Shown here piece after piece: positions 41,979 through 49,979 of a stretch of 64,000 bases of DNA. Under the pieces are notes generated by a model that saw only the letters and a program-made list of their open reading frames with translations, ran no database searches and had not been told where the DNA came from. Position numbers and translations under genes: made by a program. Source of the DNA: Thalassobacillus devorans MSP14 (GTDB taxonomy: Bacteria > Bacillota > Bacilli > Bacillales > Halobacillaceae); NCBI RefSeq assembly GCF_000496835.1, contig NZ_KI543238.1, positions 400,229 to 464,228 of the forward strand, in the 5' to 3' direction. How positions within the stretch are numbered: position 1 is the stretch's first letter; every line of letters begins with the position of its first letter.

Positions 41979-42782
41979 ATGCTTACACAAACTTCATTCC
42001 AGGGTAAGCTCAGTAAGACAGAAGACCTGTTCATCCCATTCATTGAAGCAGGTGATCCAGCCCCTGAGGTGACAATTGAGCTGGCCTTGAAGCTTCAGGA
42101 TGCTGGTGCAGATATTCTGGAATTAGGAATTCCTTATTCAGATCCACTCGCTGATGGTCCGACGATCCAACGGGCGGCGAAGCGAGCGCTGGAAAATGGA
42201 ATGTCTTTGAAACAGGCGATTGAACTGATTCCGACTATGCGTGAAAAAGGCCTGGACATCCCTGTGGTTATTTTCACTTATTATAATCCTGTCCTCCGCA
42301 TCGGCGAGGAAAAGTTTTTTGAGCTGCTTGAGCAGTATGGTGCAGAAGGCGTGCTTATTCCAGACCTTCCTTATGAAGAAAGCGAGAGTGTCAGGGAACT
42401 GGCACTGAATCACGATATAGAATATATATCCCTTGTCGCACCTAACTCGGAGGAACGGATTCAGAAAATTGCTTCCGATGCACGCGGTTTTCTTTATTGC
42501 GTTTCTACGTTGGGAGTGACAGGCGGTGAAAATCAGTTATCTTCGGAAGTCACTGATTTCATTGAGAGAGTGAAAAAGCACAGCCCGGTCCCTGTAGCAG
42601 TAGGGTTCGGCATCTCAACCAATGACGATGTTCGAATGATCCGCGAGCATGCCGACGGGGTGATTATCGGGAGCAAGATCATCCGACTGGTGGAGGCAGA
42701 AGTAGAAAATTTGAAAGATGAACAAAAACGAGAGGAAGCCCTGGATCGTTTTTATCATAATGTACGTGAATTAGTCGAGTAG
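41979..42782 (+). CDS. trpA: Tryptophan synthase alpha subunit
   Basis: A 267-aa TIM barrel cleaving indole glycerol phosphate to indole. Catalytic Glu and Asp regions: FIEAGDPAPE, ELGIPYSDPLADGPTIQRA; also LIPDLPYEES, VSTLGVTGG, GFGISTNDDV. Start ATG one base after the trpB stop with GGGGGAGGAG. Confidence 0.95.
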   Translation: MLTQTSFQGKLSKTEDLFIPFIEAGDPAPEVTIELALKLQDAGADILELGIPYSDPLADGPTIQRAAKRALENGMSLKQAIELIPTMREKGLDIPVVIFTYYNPVLRIGEEKFFELLEQYGAEGVLIPDLPYEESESVRELALNHDIEYISLVAPNSEERIQKIASDARGFLYCVSTLGVTGGENQLSSEVTDFIERVKKHSPVPVAVGFGISTNDDVRMIREHADGVIIGSKIIRLVEAEVENLKDEQKREEALDRFYHNVRELVE

Positions 42783-42811
42783 CAGAGGGGGAAGAGCAGA
42801 GAGGAGCTGAG
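42772..42811 (+). promoter_or_regulatory. Second TRAP-site candidate over the trpG ribosome binding site
   Basis: G/TAG triplets at 42772, 42777, 42780, 42785, 42794, 42799, 42804 and 42809 span the end of trpA and the ribosome binding site (GAGAGGAG) of trpG. In B. subtilis TRAP blocks trpG translation by binding nine such triplets over its ribosome binding site, though there trpG lies in the folate operon. Confidence 0.7.
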
Positions 42812-42815
42812 TAAT

Positions 42816-43400
42816 GTGATTTATATGATCGACCATTATGATTCATTCACCTATAATCTCGTCCAGTATTTAGGGGAATTGGGAGAAGAAATAATCGTTC
42901 GACGAAATGATAAGGTGAGCGTAGAGGAAATTGAGCAGATTGATCCTGATTTGATATTCCTTTCTCCTGGGCCGTGTTCACCCAAAGATGCGCCATTGAC
43001 TATAGAAGTCATTGATAAGTTCAAAGGGAAAATCCCGATCTTCGGTGTCTGCCTCGGTCATCAGGCGATCGCCCAGGCGTTCGGGGCTCAAGTAGTACAG
43101 ACAGCAAAACTGATGCACGGCAAGTCTTCCTTCATCCATCACGATGAAAAAGGAATTTACAAAGGTCTGCCTTCTCCGATGGAAGCAATGCGCTATCATT
43201 CCTTAATTGTCGATATGGAGAGTCTTCCGAAGACTTTTGATTTGACTGCTGTAACAGTAGAGGGTGAGATTATGGGAATCCGTCATAAGGAATACTCGAT
43301 CGAAGGGGTTCAATTTCATCCGGAATCAATCGGGACATTAGAAGGAAAACAGCTGATGAAGAACGTGCTGCATCAATATATAAAAGAACCGGTGAAATAA
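42816..43400 (+). CDS. pabA/trpG: Glutamine amidotransferase of anthranilate/aminodeoxychorismate synthase
   Basis: A 194-aa class I glutaminase: MIDHYDSFTYNLVQYLGELG, FLSPGPCSPKDA, nucleophile Cys79 in GVCLGHQAI, His167/Glu169 in VQFHPES. In B. subtilis one such subunit serves both PabB and TrpE. Here it ends the trp operon; no pabB is seen. GTG start. The TRAP-like triplets upstream suggest translational control by tryptophan separate from the operon leader. Confidence 0.92.
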   Translation: MIYMIDHYDSFTYNLVQYLGELGEEIIVRRNDKVSVEEIEQIDPDLIFLSPGPCSPKDAPLTIEVIDKFKGKIPIFGVCLGHQAIAQAFGAQVVQTAKLMHGKSSFIHHDEKGIYKGLPSPMEAMRYHSLIVDMESLPKTFDLTAVTVEGEIMGIRHKEYSIEGVQFHPESIGTLEGKQLMKNVLHQYIKEPVK

Positions 43401-43406
43401 ATAGAT

Positions 43407-43441
43407 GCGGAGTGGTTATTGAGTCATACCACTCCGCTTTT
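43407..43441 (+). terminator. Terminator of the trp operon
   Basis: GCGGAGTGGT paired with ACCACTCCGC, followed by TTTT. Confidence 0.9.
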
Positions 43442-43453
43442 GGCTTCCGCATA

Positions 43454-43795
43454 TTAAAATTTAACGTCTTCTTCATTAGTAACAACTAATAAACTTTTTC
43501 CTTTTTCTAATTCTTTATGGAGCTCCTTTGCTGTGGATTGATCGAAACCAATCTCTTTCATTTTGGAGATCAGTTTATCATCTTTACCACGGAAGACATT
43601 CTTCGTTGCTGTACCAAGACCAGTTTCACTGACGCCGATCTTATTAGCATCTGTTTGTCTTTTCGCTCGTCTGACATGATCATTGTCGTGAGAAAGAATG
43701 TAGATATTATCTTCATCTACCCCGTGTTTTTTAATTTTGTCGATAGATTCTCCCATTTGTTCGTCATCACCAAAGATTTGATAGTTCGGTTGCAT
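43454..43795 (-). CDS. General stress protein 17M-like (YflT domain)
   Basis: A 113-aa protein: YQIFGDDEQMGESIDKIKKH then IYILSHDNDHVRRAKRQTDA, TGLGTATKNVFRGKDD, and LVVTNEEDVKF. This matches the YflT (general stress protein 17M) domain. The ATG at 43795 is set by AAGGAGGCG. A near-perfect sigma-B promoter lies upstream, consistent with the family. Molecular role unknown. Confidence 0.85.
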   Translation of the reverse strand: MQPNYQIFGDDEQMGESIDKIKKHGVDEDNIYILSHDNDHVRRAKRQTDANKIGVSETGLGTATKNVFRGKDDKLISKMKEIGFDQSTAKELHKELEKGKSLLVVTNEEDVKF

Positions 43796-43820
43796 CGGTA
43801 TCGCCTCCTTAGAAACAGGG

Positions 43821-43846
43821 ATACCCGAAGGAAGAGGCGCATAAAC
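43821..43846 (-). promoter_or_regulatory. Sigma-B promoter of yflT-like gene
   Basis: Minus strand GTTTAT, 14-base spacer, GGGTAT; only one mismatch to GTTTAA-N14-GGGTAT. It lies 26-51 bases before the start codon. Confidence 0.85.
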
Positions 43847-43958
43847 GATGAAGAAAGTCCTGCTGTTATAAAAAAATGGCAACGTTTTGCATTTTCCTCT
43901 TGATATTAGGAGGAATGTCGTTATATAATACTGATTGTCGAGTTAATAATTGAATCAC

Positions 43959-44031
43959 GGGGCATTAGCTCAGCTGGGAGAGCGCTTCGCTGGCAGCGAA
44001 GAGGTCAGCGGTTCGAGCCCGCTATGCTCCA
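43959..44031 (+). tRNA. tRNA-Ala (anticodon GGC)
   Basis: A complete cloverleaf. Acceptor GGGGCAT/ATGCTCC holds the G3-U70 pair that identifies alanine. D loop AGCTCAGCTGGGAGAGC, anticodon stem CTTCG/CGAAG with loop CTGGCAG (GGC), T arm GCGGTTCGAGCCCGC. The discriminator is A44031 and CCA is not encoded (CTC follows), so the CCA-adding enzyme must complete it. Confidence 0.97.
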
Positions 44032-44048
44032 CTCATACAAATCAGAAA

Positions 44049-44079
44049 AAGTCCTTGATATCAAGGGCTTTTTTTTTAT
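44049..44079 (+). terminator. Terminator after tRNA-Ala
   Basis: AGTCCTTGA paired with TCAAGGGCT around TA, then nine Ts. Confidence 0.9.
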
Positions 44080-44323
44080 TGCTAAGCATTTCTTTTTCCT
44101 TAAAGCAGGTGCGCGCAAGTGCCTGCTGCCTGAATCTTTGAGCTATAAGGCACTATCTAGGTATATGGTAGTTGGTGTGAAAAGTCCTGTGTTATCAGTG
44201 GGAAGGGCCTATTTACAAATTAACCATCCTAAAACTAAACTGTAAGTGTGAATTGTTAGTATTAATTAGATTTAGTGGACATGCTCTGTGGTTTTGGGTA
44301 CTAAATACAATGGAGGTTATCAT

Positions 44324-45724
44324 TTGAGAAAATCCCCTTGGTTTCCCGTTGTCTTGGTTTTGGTGTTAGTTTTCATCGGTTTTTATACTCCTGAGTCAGT
44401 CATCGGTAAACAAAATGAAGGGCTGGAATACAAAAAAACTGCTATGAATTCATCCAAAGACAAACCACAGATATACATTATACCGACAAATGATCCTGAA
44501 AAAGCTGATCAAGTGATAAAACAGTTAGAAGAAGGTAAAATGCCTGAAGAACTGGGTTTGATTTCTGGACAGAAACATGTACCAAAGACAAAAACATTAA
44601 AACAGATGGCATCTGAAGCTGAAAAAAGCAAAAAGACTTTCCCGGTAGAGATGGATTTAGATGAAACTGCTGAAGAAGGCACTGCTTGGGCACCACCCCC
44701 TTTCGAGTATGACAATATTCAATTTGATGAGTGTATGGATAGAGAGAACATGGATGGCTGGTGGTTCAAAAATAGGTATGCGTCCTGCTGGTCTAATTAT
44801 ATTGTATACTCCGACCCCGCGGGATGCGGGCCAAGTTGGTTCCCCTTTGGTTGTGATTGGGTATCTTTCCGATTGACCGTGCTTGCTCATGGATACAATG
44901 GATTACGTACGGTAGATTACAGCTACAAAGTAGACGACATTGACATGGATTTGGACAGCAAGGGTTGGATTGGATCAAAAGTATCCATCAGTATGCAGTG
45001 TGATGGCATCTCTGAGTACCGGGATTGTCTAGGGGATGAATCGCCGGACAAACGGACGTTGGCTCAGTGGCGCTCGAATGGCGAGGGATATACCATATTT
45101 GAGTCAGATCCTCCTCCAGTTACCGCTGGAAATAAAGATCAGGTCAGCTATATGGATTTTTGGCCCAGAGTGACGATTGACCCACCGGGAAAGAAACTTC
45201 CTCCACTGACATCAGACGGCCGAAAACAGAAAGTTAGAATGGACTCAGCTGATTATATGTTTGTGTTCCAACCTTTTTTCTGGCCAAAAGAAGGGGCAAT
45301 CTTTGCTGAAGCCACTCCTGTCTTCTATTATAAAATGATTGATCCTTACTTTAGTATCATGAAAGAGGCTTTTCAACACCATAAGGATGCTTTGAAATCA
45401 CCAGGGAGTTTGTTTCCTGGAATTGAAGGCAGGGCCCCTTTGACTCGCTTGTATTCCAAGTACGATCCAGCACGGTATGACGCCAATAGAAGAGCAAAAG
45501 ATAAAGCTTGTGCCAAGATAGAAAAACCTGGTGAAGGATATGAATGTGATGAATTCCCGTTTCGCAGTACGTATGAAGGAGGAGCAACAGGAGAAGCCGG
45601 AAAATTCTCAGTACGATACATTCCAACGGCTGCAAATAACTCACATGGACGCTTGCTTGCTGCATGGTATGCTTATAACCGAATTTTGCATAAAGATGAA
45701 TTTTACATCGGGTTTAAAGAGTAA
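44324..45724 (+). CDS. Exported protein with C-terminal NucA/NucB-type DNase domain
   Basis: A 466-aa protein. The TTG start is set by GGAGG with good spacing. An N-terminal hydrophobic segment (RKSPWFPVVLVLVLVFIGFY) acts as signal or anchor. Residues about 30-115 are a Lys/Glu-rich region. About 125-330 is a Trp/Cys-rich, probably beta-rich region of unknown role. The last about 60 residues carry CDEFPFRSTYEGG, FSVRYIPTAANNSHG and WYAYNRILHKDEFYIGF, the pattern of the NucA/NucB deoxyribonuclease domain (sporulation and secreted nucleases of Bacillus). It stands alone next to tRNA-Ala. A secreted nuclease is likely; an antibacterial effector is possible, but no immunity gene is evident. Confidence 0.75.
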   Translation: MRKSPWFPVVLVLVLVFIGFYTPESVIGKQNEGLEYKKTAMNSSKDKPQIYIIPTNDPEKADQVIKQLEEGKMPEELGLISGQKHVPKTKTLKQMASEAEKSKKTFPVEMDLDETAEEGTAWAPPPFEYDNIQFDECMDRENMDGWWFKNRYASCWSNYIVYSDPAGCGPSWFPFGCDWVSFRLTVLAHGYNGLRTVDYSYKVDDIDMDLDSKGWIGSKVSISMQCDGISEYRDCLGDESPDKRTLAQWRSNGEGYTIFESDPPPVTAGNKDQVSYMDFWPRVTIDPPGKKLPPLTSDGRKQKVRMDSADYMFVFQPFFWPKEGAIFAEATPVFYYKMIDPYFSIMKEAFQHHKDALKSPGSLFPGIEGRAPLTRLYSKYDPARYDANRRAKDKACAKIEKPGEGYECDEFPFRSTYEGGATGEAGKFSVRYIPTAANNSHGRLLAAWYAYNRILHKDEFYIGFKE

Positions 45725-45757
45725 CCTGCTGTGTCCTTTTTGAAAAGTATACCATAT

Positions 45758-45786
45758 AAAAAAGACGGGGAATTCCCCGTCTTTTT
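45758..45786. terminator. Terminator after nuclease gene
   Basis: AAAAAGACGGGG-AATT-CCCCGTCTTTTT, symmetric and able to work on both strands. Confidence 0.92.
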
Positions 45787-45801
45787 GTTCTGTTTTCTAT
45801 G

Positions 45802-45857
45802 AAAAAAGGCAGCAAGCCTACCGAGCGCCAGGGGGAGGCGCTGGTGTGCTTGCTGCC
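45802..45857 (-). terminator. Long terminator hairpin on the minus strand
   Basis: GGCAGCAAGC (45808-45817) pairs with GCTTGCTGCC (45848-45857), with an inner AGCGCC/GGCGCT stem; on the minus strand it is followed by TTTTTT. It probably ends the transcript of the next gene, with an untranslated tail of about 100 bases. Confidence 0.8.
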
Positions 45858-45950
45858 CATCTTTATATATATCTTACTAGAATTCGCCACCAGTTATCAG
45901 CAATGTCATTGAATTGATATCCATTTTACACATTCTTTCCACATTTATGA

Positions 45951-46442
45951 TTATTTTCGCTGTCCCCCGTTGATAACCTGCTTTCGCTCAAAGTCTCTTA
46001 CTGTAGCATCTTTTCTAAAAGGAATAAACTCTTTATTTTTTTGAATTTCAGCAGGGTTAGATGTCTCGGGAGATACTTGGTCTTCCTCTTTAACATCCGG
46101 GATTTCTTCTTCTGATGCGGGCTGCTGCATCCCCGCTATCCATGTTTCAAATGGGTAAGTGCCGCGATCAATAATTTTACATAGGTCTTCGAGCGTCTGG
46201 GTCAGTGCCGCTAAACATTCTACTCCGTTTTTTAACAGGATGCCTTTCCGCTTTGCTTTTTCAACAGAGTGTTCCAATCGGTAAGACTGTTCTTTATATT
46301 CAAACTCTATATAGCAGCTGTTTCGATCCCAATTGAACTGGAAGTCGTTGATTTTCAGTCGCTTCATGACCTCCACGAGTTTTCTTTCACTTGTATCCTG
46401 GTCTTTATAGGGCATCCATTTAAATAAACTGTTTTTCAACAT
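45951..46442 (-). CDS. Uncharacterised protein (163 aa)
   Basis: A soluble protein in two parts. Residues about 1-105 are globular (KWMPYKDQDTSERKLVEVMK, FQFNWDRNSCYIEFEYKEQS, GVECLAALTQTLEDLCKIID). The rest is an acidic, disordered tail ending in a basic FERKQVINGGQRK. ATG start with GAAAGGGTG. I do not recognise the family. A TTTGTCGAA (0A-like) box lies about 60 bases upstream. Confidence 0.65.
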   Translation of the reverse strand: MLKNSLFKWMPYKDQDTSERKLVEVMKRLKINDFQFNWDRNSCYIEFEYKEQSYRLEHSVEKAKRKGILLKNGVECLAALTQTLEDLCKIIDRGTYPFETWIAGMQQPASEEEIPDVKEEDQVSPETSNPAEIQKNKEFIPFRKDATVRDFERKQVINGGQRK

Positions 46443-46499
46443 ACTTACACCCTTTCTTCTTATGTTAAGTGATTATGCGTATTCCTTATATCATTGAAA

Positions 46500-46516
46500 T
46501 TCGACAAAGCGACAAA
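46500..46516 (-). promoter_or_regulatory. Two adjacent Spo0A-box-like sequences
   Basis: On the minus strand TTTGTCGCTTTGTCGAA contains TTTGTCGAA (perfect 0A core) and TTTGTCGCT eight bases apart, upstream of the 163-aa gene. Only suggestive. Confidence 0.35.
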
Positions 46517-46693
46517 AATCCCTGTAAAAATCGTTTTACATATATCGATATATTTTTACAAAAATCGGGAAATGTATTTGTTTTGTAGTCACAGCTTGTG
46601 ATTTTTATTAGCAGGGTCTTCTTATGATTTTTGATAATTTAAGGTGAATTGGCGAAAAATAAGGTAGTGATTGTATGTTAAGGGGGAGTATGT

Positions 46694-47413
46694 ATGGAGT
46701 TCTTCAGCTCTCAAGAGTCTCTTACTGCGGTTCAATGGATGTTAAGAGCAATCGTCGGTTTCATTTTCTTCCTTATACTCGCCAAACTAATGGGCCAGCG
46801 CTCCATCTCACAGGTCGGACTGCTCGATTTTGTGATTGTACTATTGATCGGAAACATCATCGCCCACCCATTATCGGATGAAGGATTAGGATTGAAGGGA
46901 TCTATGGTTACGATGGGGGTCATATTGATCCTCTATTTGATGGGGATTTTATTAAGTTTACGATCACCCAAGGTGAGAAAGTTATTCATTCCCGCACCCA
47001 TACCACTGATCGAAAATGGTGAAATAAAGTATAAAAATTTAAAGAAAGCACGTATCTCGGTTGATGTACTTTTGTCGGAACTTCGCAAAGAAAAGACGGA
47101 GGATGTCCAGAAAGTAGCGCTTGCTTTATGGGAACCTGGAGGAACGGTTTCTTTCTTTTTACGATCCCAGTATCAGCCGTTAACACCTTCCACATTTGGT
47201 GCGCCAGTAAAGCCATTTAAACTTCCTAAAACGGTGATCAAAGAAAAAAGGATTGATTATAAGGAATTAGAACAGCTGGGAAAAGACGAGGGATGGCTGT
47301 TAAACAAACTTTCGCTTACATACCATCACATCAAGCTGACTGATATCTTGCTGGGCACCATCGATAAAAATGAAAACCTGAATATCTTTCTTTATCATTC
47401 CAGTAGAGATTGA
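46694..47413 (+). CDS. DUF421 membrane protein (YetF/YcaP family)
   Basis: A 239-aa protein with three N-terminal spans (about 15-100) containing LAKLMGQRSISQVGLLDFVI and GNIIAHPL, then a cytoplasmic domain with PAPIPLIENGEIKYKNLKKA and ISVDVLLSELRKEK. This is the DUF421 family, of which some Bacillus members (SpoVA-linked, YetF) act in spore membranes; the role here is unknown. ATG at 46694 with GGGGGAG. Confidence 0.85.
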   Translation: MEFFSSQESLTAVQWMLRAIVGFIFFLILAKLMGQRSISQVGLLDFVIVLLIGNIIAHPLSDEGLGLKGSMVTMGVILILYLMGILLSLRSPKVRKLFIPAPIPLIENGEIKYKNLKKARISVDVLLSELRKEKTEDVQKVALALWEPGGTVSFFLRSQYQPLTPSTFGAPVKPFKLPKTVIKEKRIDYKELEQLGKDEGWLLNKLSLTYHHIKLTDILLGTIDKNENLNIFLYHSSRD

Positions 47414-47463
47414 GTATTAGAGAAGCGGGCTGTTTTCTGTTAGCCAGTTTAAAATGATGCCAT

Positions 47464-47492
47464 AAAAAAGCAGCTGTGAAAAGCTGCTTTTT
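47464..47492. terminator. Bidirectional terminator
   Basis: AAAAAAGCAGCT paired with AGCTGCTTTTT between the converging DUF421 and YfhE-like genes. Confidence 0.9.
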
Positions 47493-47499
47493 GTGTGAC

Positions 47500-47667
47500 T
47501 TATTGTTTTAAATCAGGATTTTCTCTTTTTGCTTCTTTCACTTTCTGTTTTCGATATCCACCAGCTTTATCTGCCTGTTTGAATTCTTTCGCATAGTGGA
47601 CTTCCTGTGCATCTGTTGGATCGATCCCATTTCCGCCAACAGGCTGATACTGTGCCTTTCTTGCCAT
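47500..47667 (-). CDS. YfhE-like small protein (55 aa)
   Basis: A small basic/polar peptide: ARKAQYQPVGGNGIDPTDAQ then EVHYAKEFKQADKAGGYRKQ and KVKEAKRENPDLKQ. The DxQEVxYxxEFKxADxAxGYR core is what I recall of the YfhE family; function unknown. Start ATG at 47667; an in-frame ATG at 47679 overlaps the ribosome binding site AAAGGATGAG. Confidence 0.6.
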   Translation of the reverse strand: MARKAQYQPVGGNGIDPTDAQEVHYAKEFKQADKAGGYRKQKVKEAKRENPDLKQ

Positions 47668-47976
47668 AGTTGTACTCATCCTTTCTGTTGGAATTGGGTT
47701 ATATAAATTATTTCCCGCTGTAACCTGCCAATAAACATGGGGTTGGTTATCGCTTAAATCACAAGATAATAAGTAGTCAACGTGAGTATCGCTTGTTTTT
47801 ATTAACGAAGAAAGAGCGATTTTCTTTTTCGGTCTTAGATATATTAAAATATATGTTGGAATTTTCGGAAAACTGGAAGATAGGGGAGGAAACATAATAA
47901 TTTTAATCGAATAATAGAAATAGTACGCTCTTTTTCTGACTAAAAATTAAAACCATTCAAAGAGGTGAAGGATCCC
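47668..47976. other. Intergenic region between divergent yfhE-like and acoR genes
   Basis: About 300 A/T-rich bases that should contain both promoters. I see no convincing -35/-10 pair and no reading frame with a ribosome binding site beyond the two flanking genes. Confidence 0.5.
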
Positions 47977-49785
47977 GTGGTGGAACAAATCACAAAAGGT
48001 GATTGGAGACGATTTGTCCAGGAAGGTGTATTGGATGATTCACGTATTAATGAGCGGATTCAAACATCGTGGAACCATTGTAGAAGTCTTGGGGTCGACC
48101 CTTACAATGGGAAAGGAACCCAGTTGTTGTCTTATGATGCGTTACAGAAACGAAGAAGAGAAAATAGCCACTTGATACAATTGGCAGAACCGTTTATCAC
48201 AAAGCTTGCAGCAATGTACCATGATTCTGATGTGATTTTGCTTCTTGTCGATCATGAGGGCTATGTCCTTCGGATGGTAGGAGAGAAACAAGTGAAAGCT
48301 ACAGCGGGGCAGATAAACTTTACAGAGGGCGTGAAATGGACGGAAGAACAAGTAGGAACGAATGCAATAGGAACCGCATTGGCAATTGGGGAACCGATCG
48401 CCATCAACGGCATGGAACATTTTTCAATAGCTTCGCAAACCTGGGGGTGTTCCGCTGCTCCGATTAAAGATGAAAATAACAAAGTGATTGGTGCACTGGA
48501 TATTTCAAGTCCTTACATTCCCGACCATTATCAACATGTGCTTGCGGCAGTTGTTGCTGCTGCCTATGCGATTGAAAGCAAGTGGCAGCATATGGTGAAG
48601 GAAGAAGAGCTTGAATTGATCAATTTAGGGTTAAAAGAAGAAAGAGGCAGTGACCACTCCTTCATTCTTTATAATCGTAACCACCAGCTGGTTTATGCAT
48701 CCTCTGCTATTACGAATGTTCCCGCTACTATTTCTGAATTACCGGCAAATCACAAAAAGTCTCCAGTATACGCAAAAGATTCAAGTGAAATCATCGGGCA
48801 TCATATCACTTTAACAAACCATAAAAAATCACCTGCAGTCCAAGGGTGGAACTCCTCGTTTCAATTTCATGGAGTAGCTGGGAAAAGCAGTGCTTTTCAA
48901 AAAGTTTTAGAGCGCGCGAAAAAGGCTGCTGAAAAGGATGTCACCATCCATATTACTGGGGATACAGGGACAGGAAAAGAAGTAATGGCTAAATCACTTC
49001 ATGATTGCAGTAAACCCGATAGTCCGTTTGTGGCAGTAAATTGTGGAGCCATACCAGAAAACTTGTTGGAAAGCGAACTGTTTGGTTATATAGGAGGAGC
49101 ATTCACAGGTGCTCGAAGGGATGGTTATGAAGGAAAAATAGTCCAGGCCAATGGCGGAACTTTATTTTTAGATGAAATTGGTGACATCTCGGTAAAGACC
49201 CAGGTTGCTCTATTACGTACGCTGCAAGAAAAAAAGGTAGTGCCTATTGGCGGGAAAAAGCCGATACGTGTCTCATTTCGACTTATTACAGCAACCAATA
49301 AGTCTATTGGAGAGCTCGTAAAGAAGGGGCAATTCAGGGAAGATCTTTATTATCGAATTTATGTCTATCCTCTTCATATGCCACCGCTTAAAAACAGGCT
49401 GTCGGACATCCCTGAGTTAGTTGAATATTATCTTCAGAAACGAAATTGGCAATTTACCTGGAGAACAGAAGCTGTTCGTGCCTTGCAAAGCTACCATTGG
49501 CCAGGAAATATTCGTGAGCTTTTTAATGTATTGGAAGGGATTTATATAGAATATGGTGAGCAATCTCCTGATCCTGCAGATGTTGAAGCCTATATTCGGC
49601 AAATAACTCCACATGAAAGAAAAAAAAGTTTTTCTTTTGAATTATCCACACGGGAGCAGATGGAAAAGGAATACATTGAAAAAGCACTGAGACAGCATGG
49701 AGGAAGAGCGTCGGCGGCTGCCCGGCAGCTGGGTATTCCCCGCAGTACTTTTTATCGGAAATTGAAGAAATACGAATTGGGGTAA
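47977..49785 (+). CDS. acoR: Sigma-54-dependent transcriptional activator of acetoin catabolism
   Basis: A 602-aa enhancer-binding protein. An N-terminal GAF region (about 70-205) senses the inducer. The AAA+ domain has Walker A GDTGTGKE (328-335), the sigma-54 loop ELFGYIGGAFTGA (GAFTGA 374-379) and GGTLFLDEIGD. A Fis-type helix-turn-helix ends the protein (GGRASAAARQLGIPRSTFYR). It lies directly before acoABCL, which have a -24/-12 promoter. GTG start at 47977 nine bases after AGAGGTG; an earlier in-frame GTG lies inside that ribosome binding site. Confidence 0.92.
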   Translation: MVEQITKGDWRRFVQEGVLDDSRINERIQTSWNHCRSLGVDPYNGKGTQLLSYDALQKRRRENSHLIQLAEPFITKLAAMYHDSDVILLLVDHEGYVLRMVGEKQVKATAGQINFTEGVKWTEEQVGTNAIGTALAIGEPIAINGMEHFSIASQTWGCSAAPIKDENNKVIGALDISSPYIPDHYQHVLAAVVAAAYAIESKWQHMVKEEELELINLGLKEERGSDHSFILYNRNHQLVYASSAITNVPATISELPANHKKSPVYAKDSSEIIGHHITLTNHKKSPAVQGWNSSFQFHGVAGKSSAFQKVLERAKKAAEKDVTIHITGDTGTGKEVMAKSLHDCSKPDSPFVAVNCGAIPENLLESELFGYIGGAFTGARRDGYEGKIVQANGGTLFLDEIGDISVKTQVALLRTLQEKKVVPIGGKKPIRVSFRLITATNKSIGELVKKGQFREDLYYRIYVYPLHMPPLKNRLSDIPELVEYYLQKRNWQFTWRTEAVRALQSYHWPGNIRELFNVLEGIYIEYGEQSPDPADVEAYIRQITPHERKKSFSFELSTREQMEKEYIEKALRQHGGRASAAARQLGIPRSTFYRKLKKYELG

Positions 49786-49795
49786 TGGAACATTT

Positions 49796-49834
49796 TGAGA
49801 CAAAATGAGACAGTTTCCCACTTTGTCTCATTTT
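49796..49834. promoter_or_regulatory. Upstream activating sequence candidate for AcoR
   Basis: AAAATGAGACA (49802-49812) and TGTCTCATTTT (49824-49834) form a perfect 11-bp inverted repeat with an 11-bp spacer; a third half-site TGAGACA sits at 49796-49802. It lies 60-100 bp upstream of the -24/-12 promoter, the usual place for an enhancer-binding protein. Confidence 0.75.
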
Positions 49835-49863
49835 CCCGTCGAAATTTAATAGAGAAACGCTTA

Positions 49864-49895
49864 AAAACGCTTATTATGTAAGCGTTTTCTTTTTT
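49864..49895 (+). terminator. Terminator of acoR
   Basis: AAAACGCTTA paired with TAAGCGTTTT, loop TTATG, then CTTTTTT. It lies between the AcoR site and the aco promoter and overlaps the cre box. Confidence 0.75.
49876..49890 (+). promoter_or_regulatory. cre box (CcpA site) upstream of aco promoter
   Basis: ATGTAAGCGTTTTCT fits the consensus WTGNAANCGNWNNCW at every position. It lies just upstream of the -24 element and within the 3' arm of the acoR terminator. B. subtilis acetoin catabolism is known to be under CcpA repression. Confidence 0.7.
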
Positions 49896-49911
49896 GGCAT
49901 GGAACTTGCAA
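49894..49911 (+). promoter_or_regulatory. Sigma-54 (-24/-12) promoter of acoABCL
   Basis: TTGGCATGGAACTTGCAA matches TTGGCAC-N5-TTGCA with the invariant GG and GC at the correct spacing. The acoA ribosome binding site lies about 55 bases on. Confidence 0.9.
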
Positions 49912-49979
49912 TAGTTAAAAGTAGAACGCTCCATAAGCAGTTCCGTTAGAGCGTACAAAAATTAAGGAGGGCGACGTGT

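Noticed and set aside
42816-43400. Calling the amidotransferase strictly TrpG
   Set aside because: Operon position favours anthranilate synthase, but in Bacillus one amphibolic subunit serves PabB as well, and sequence alone does not separate the two.
43950-44245. Frames over the tRNA-Ala gene
   Set aside because: They read through a perfectly folded tRNA and its terminator.
43959-45800. Possible genomic island integrated at tRNA-Ala
   Set aside because: No integrase gene, and no second copy of the tRNA 3' end is visible in the window.
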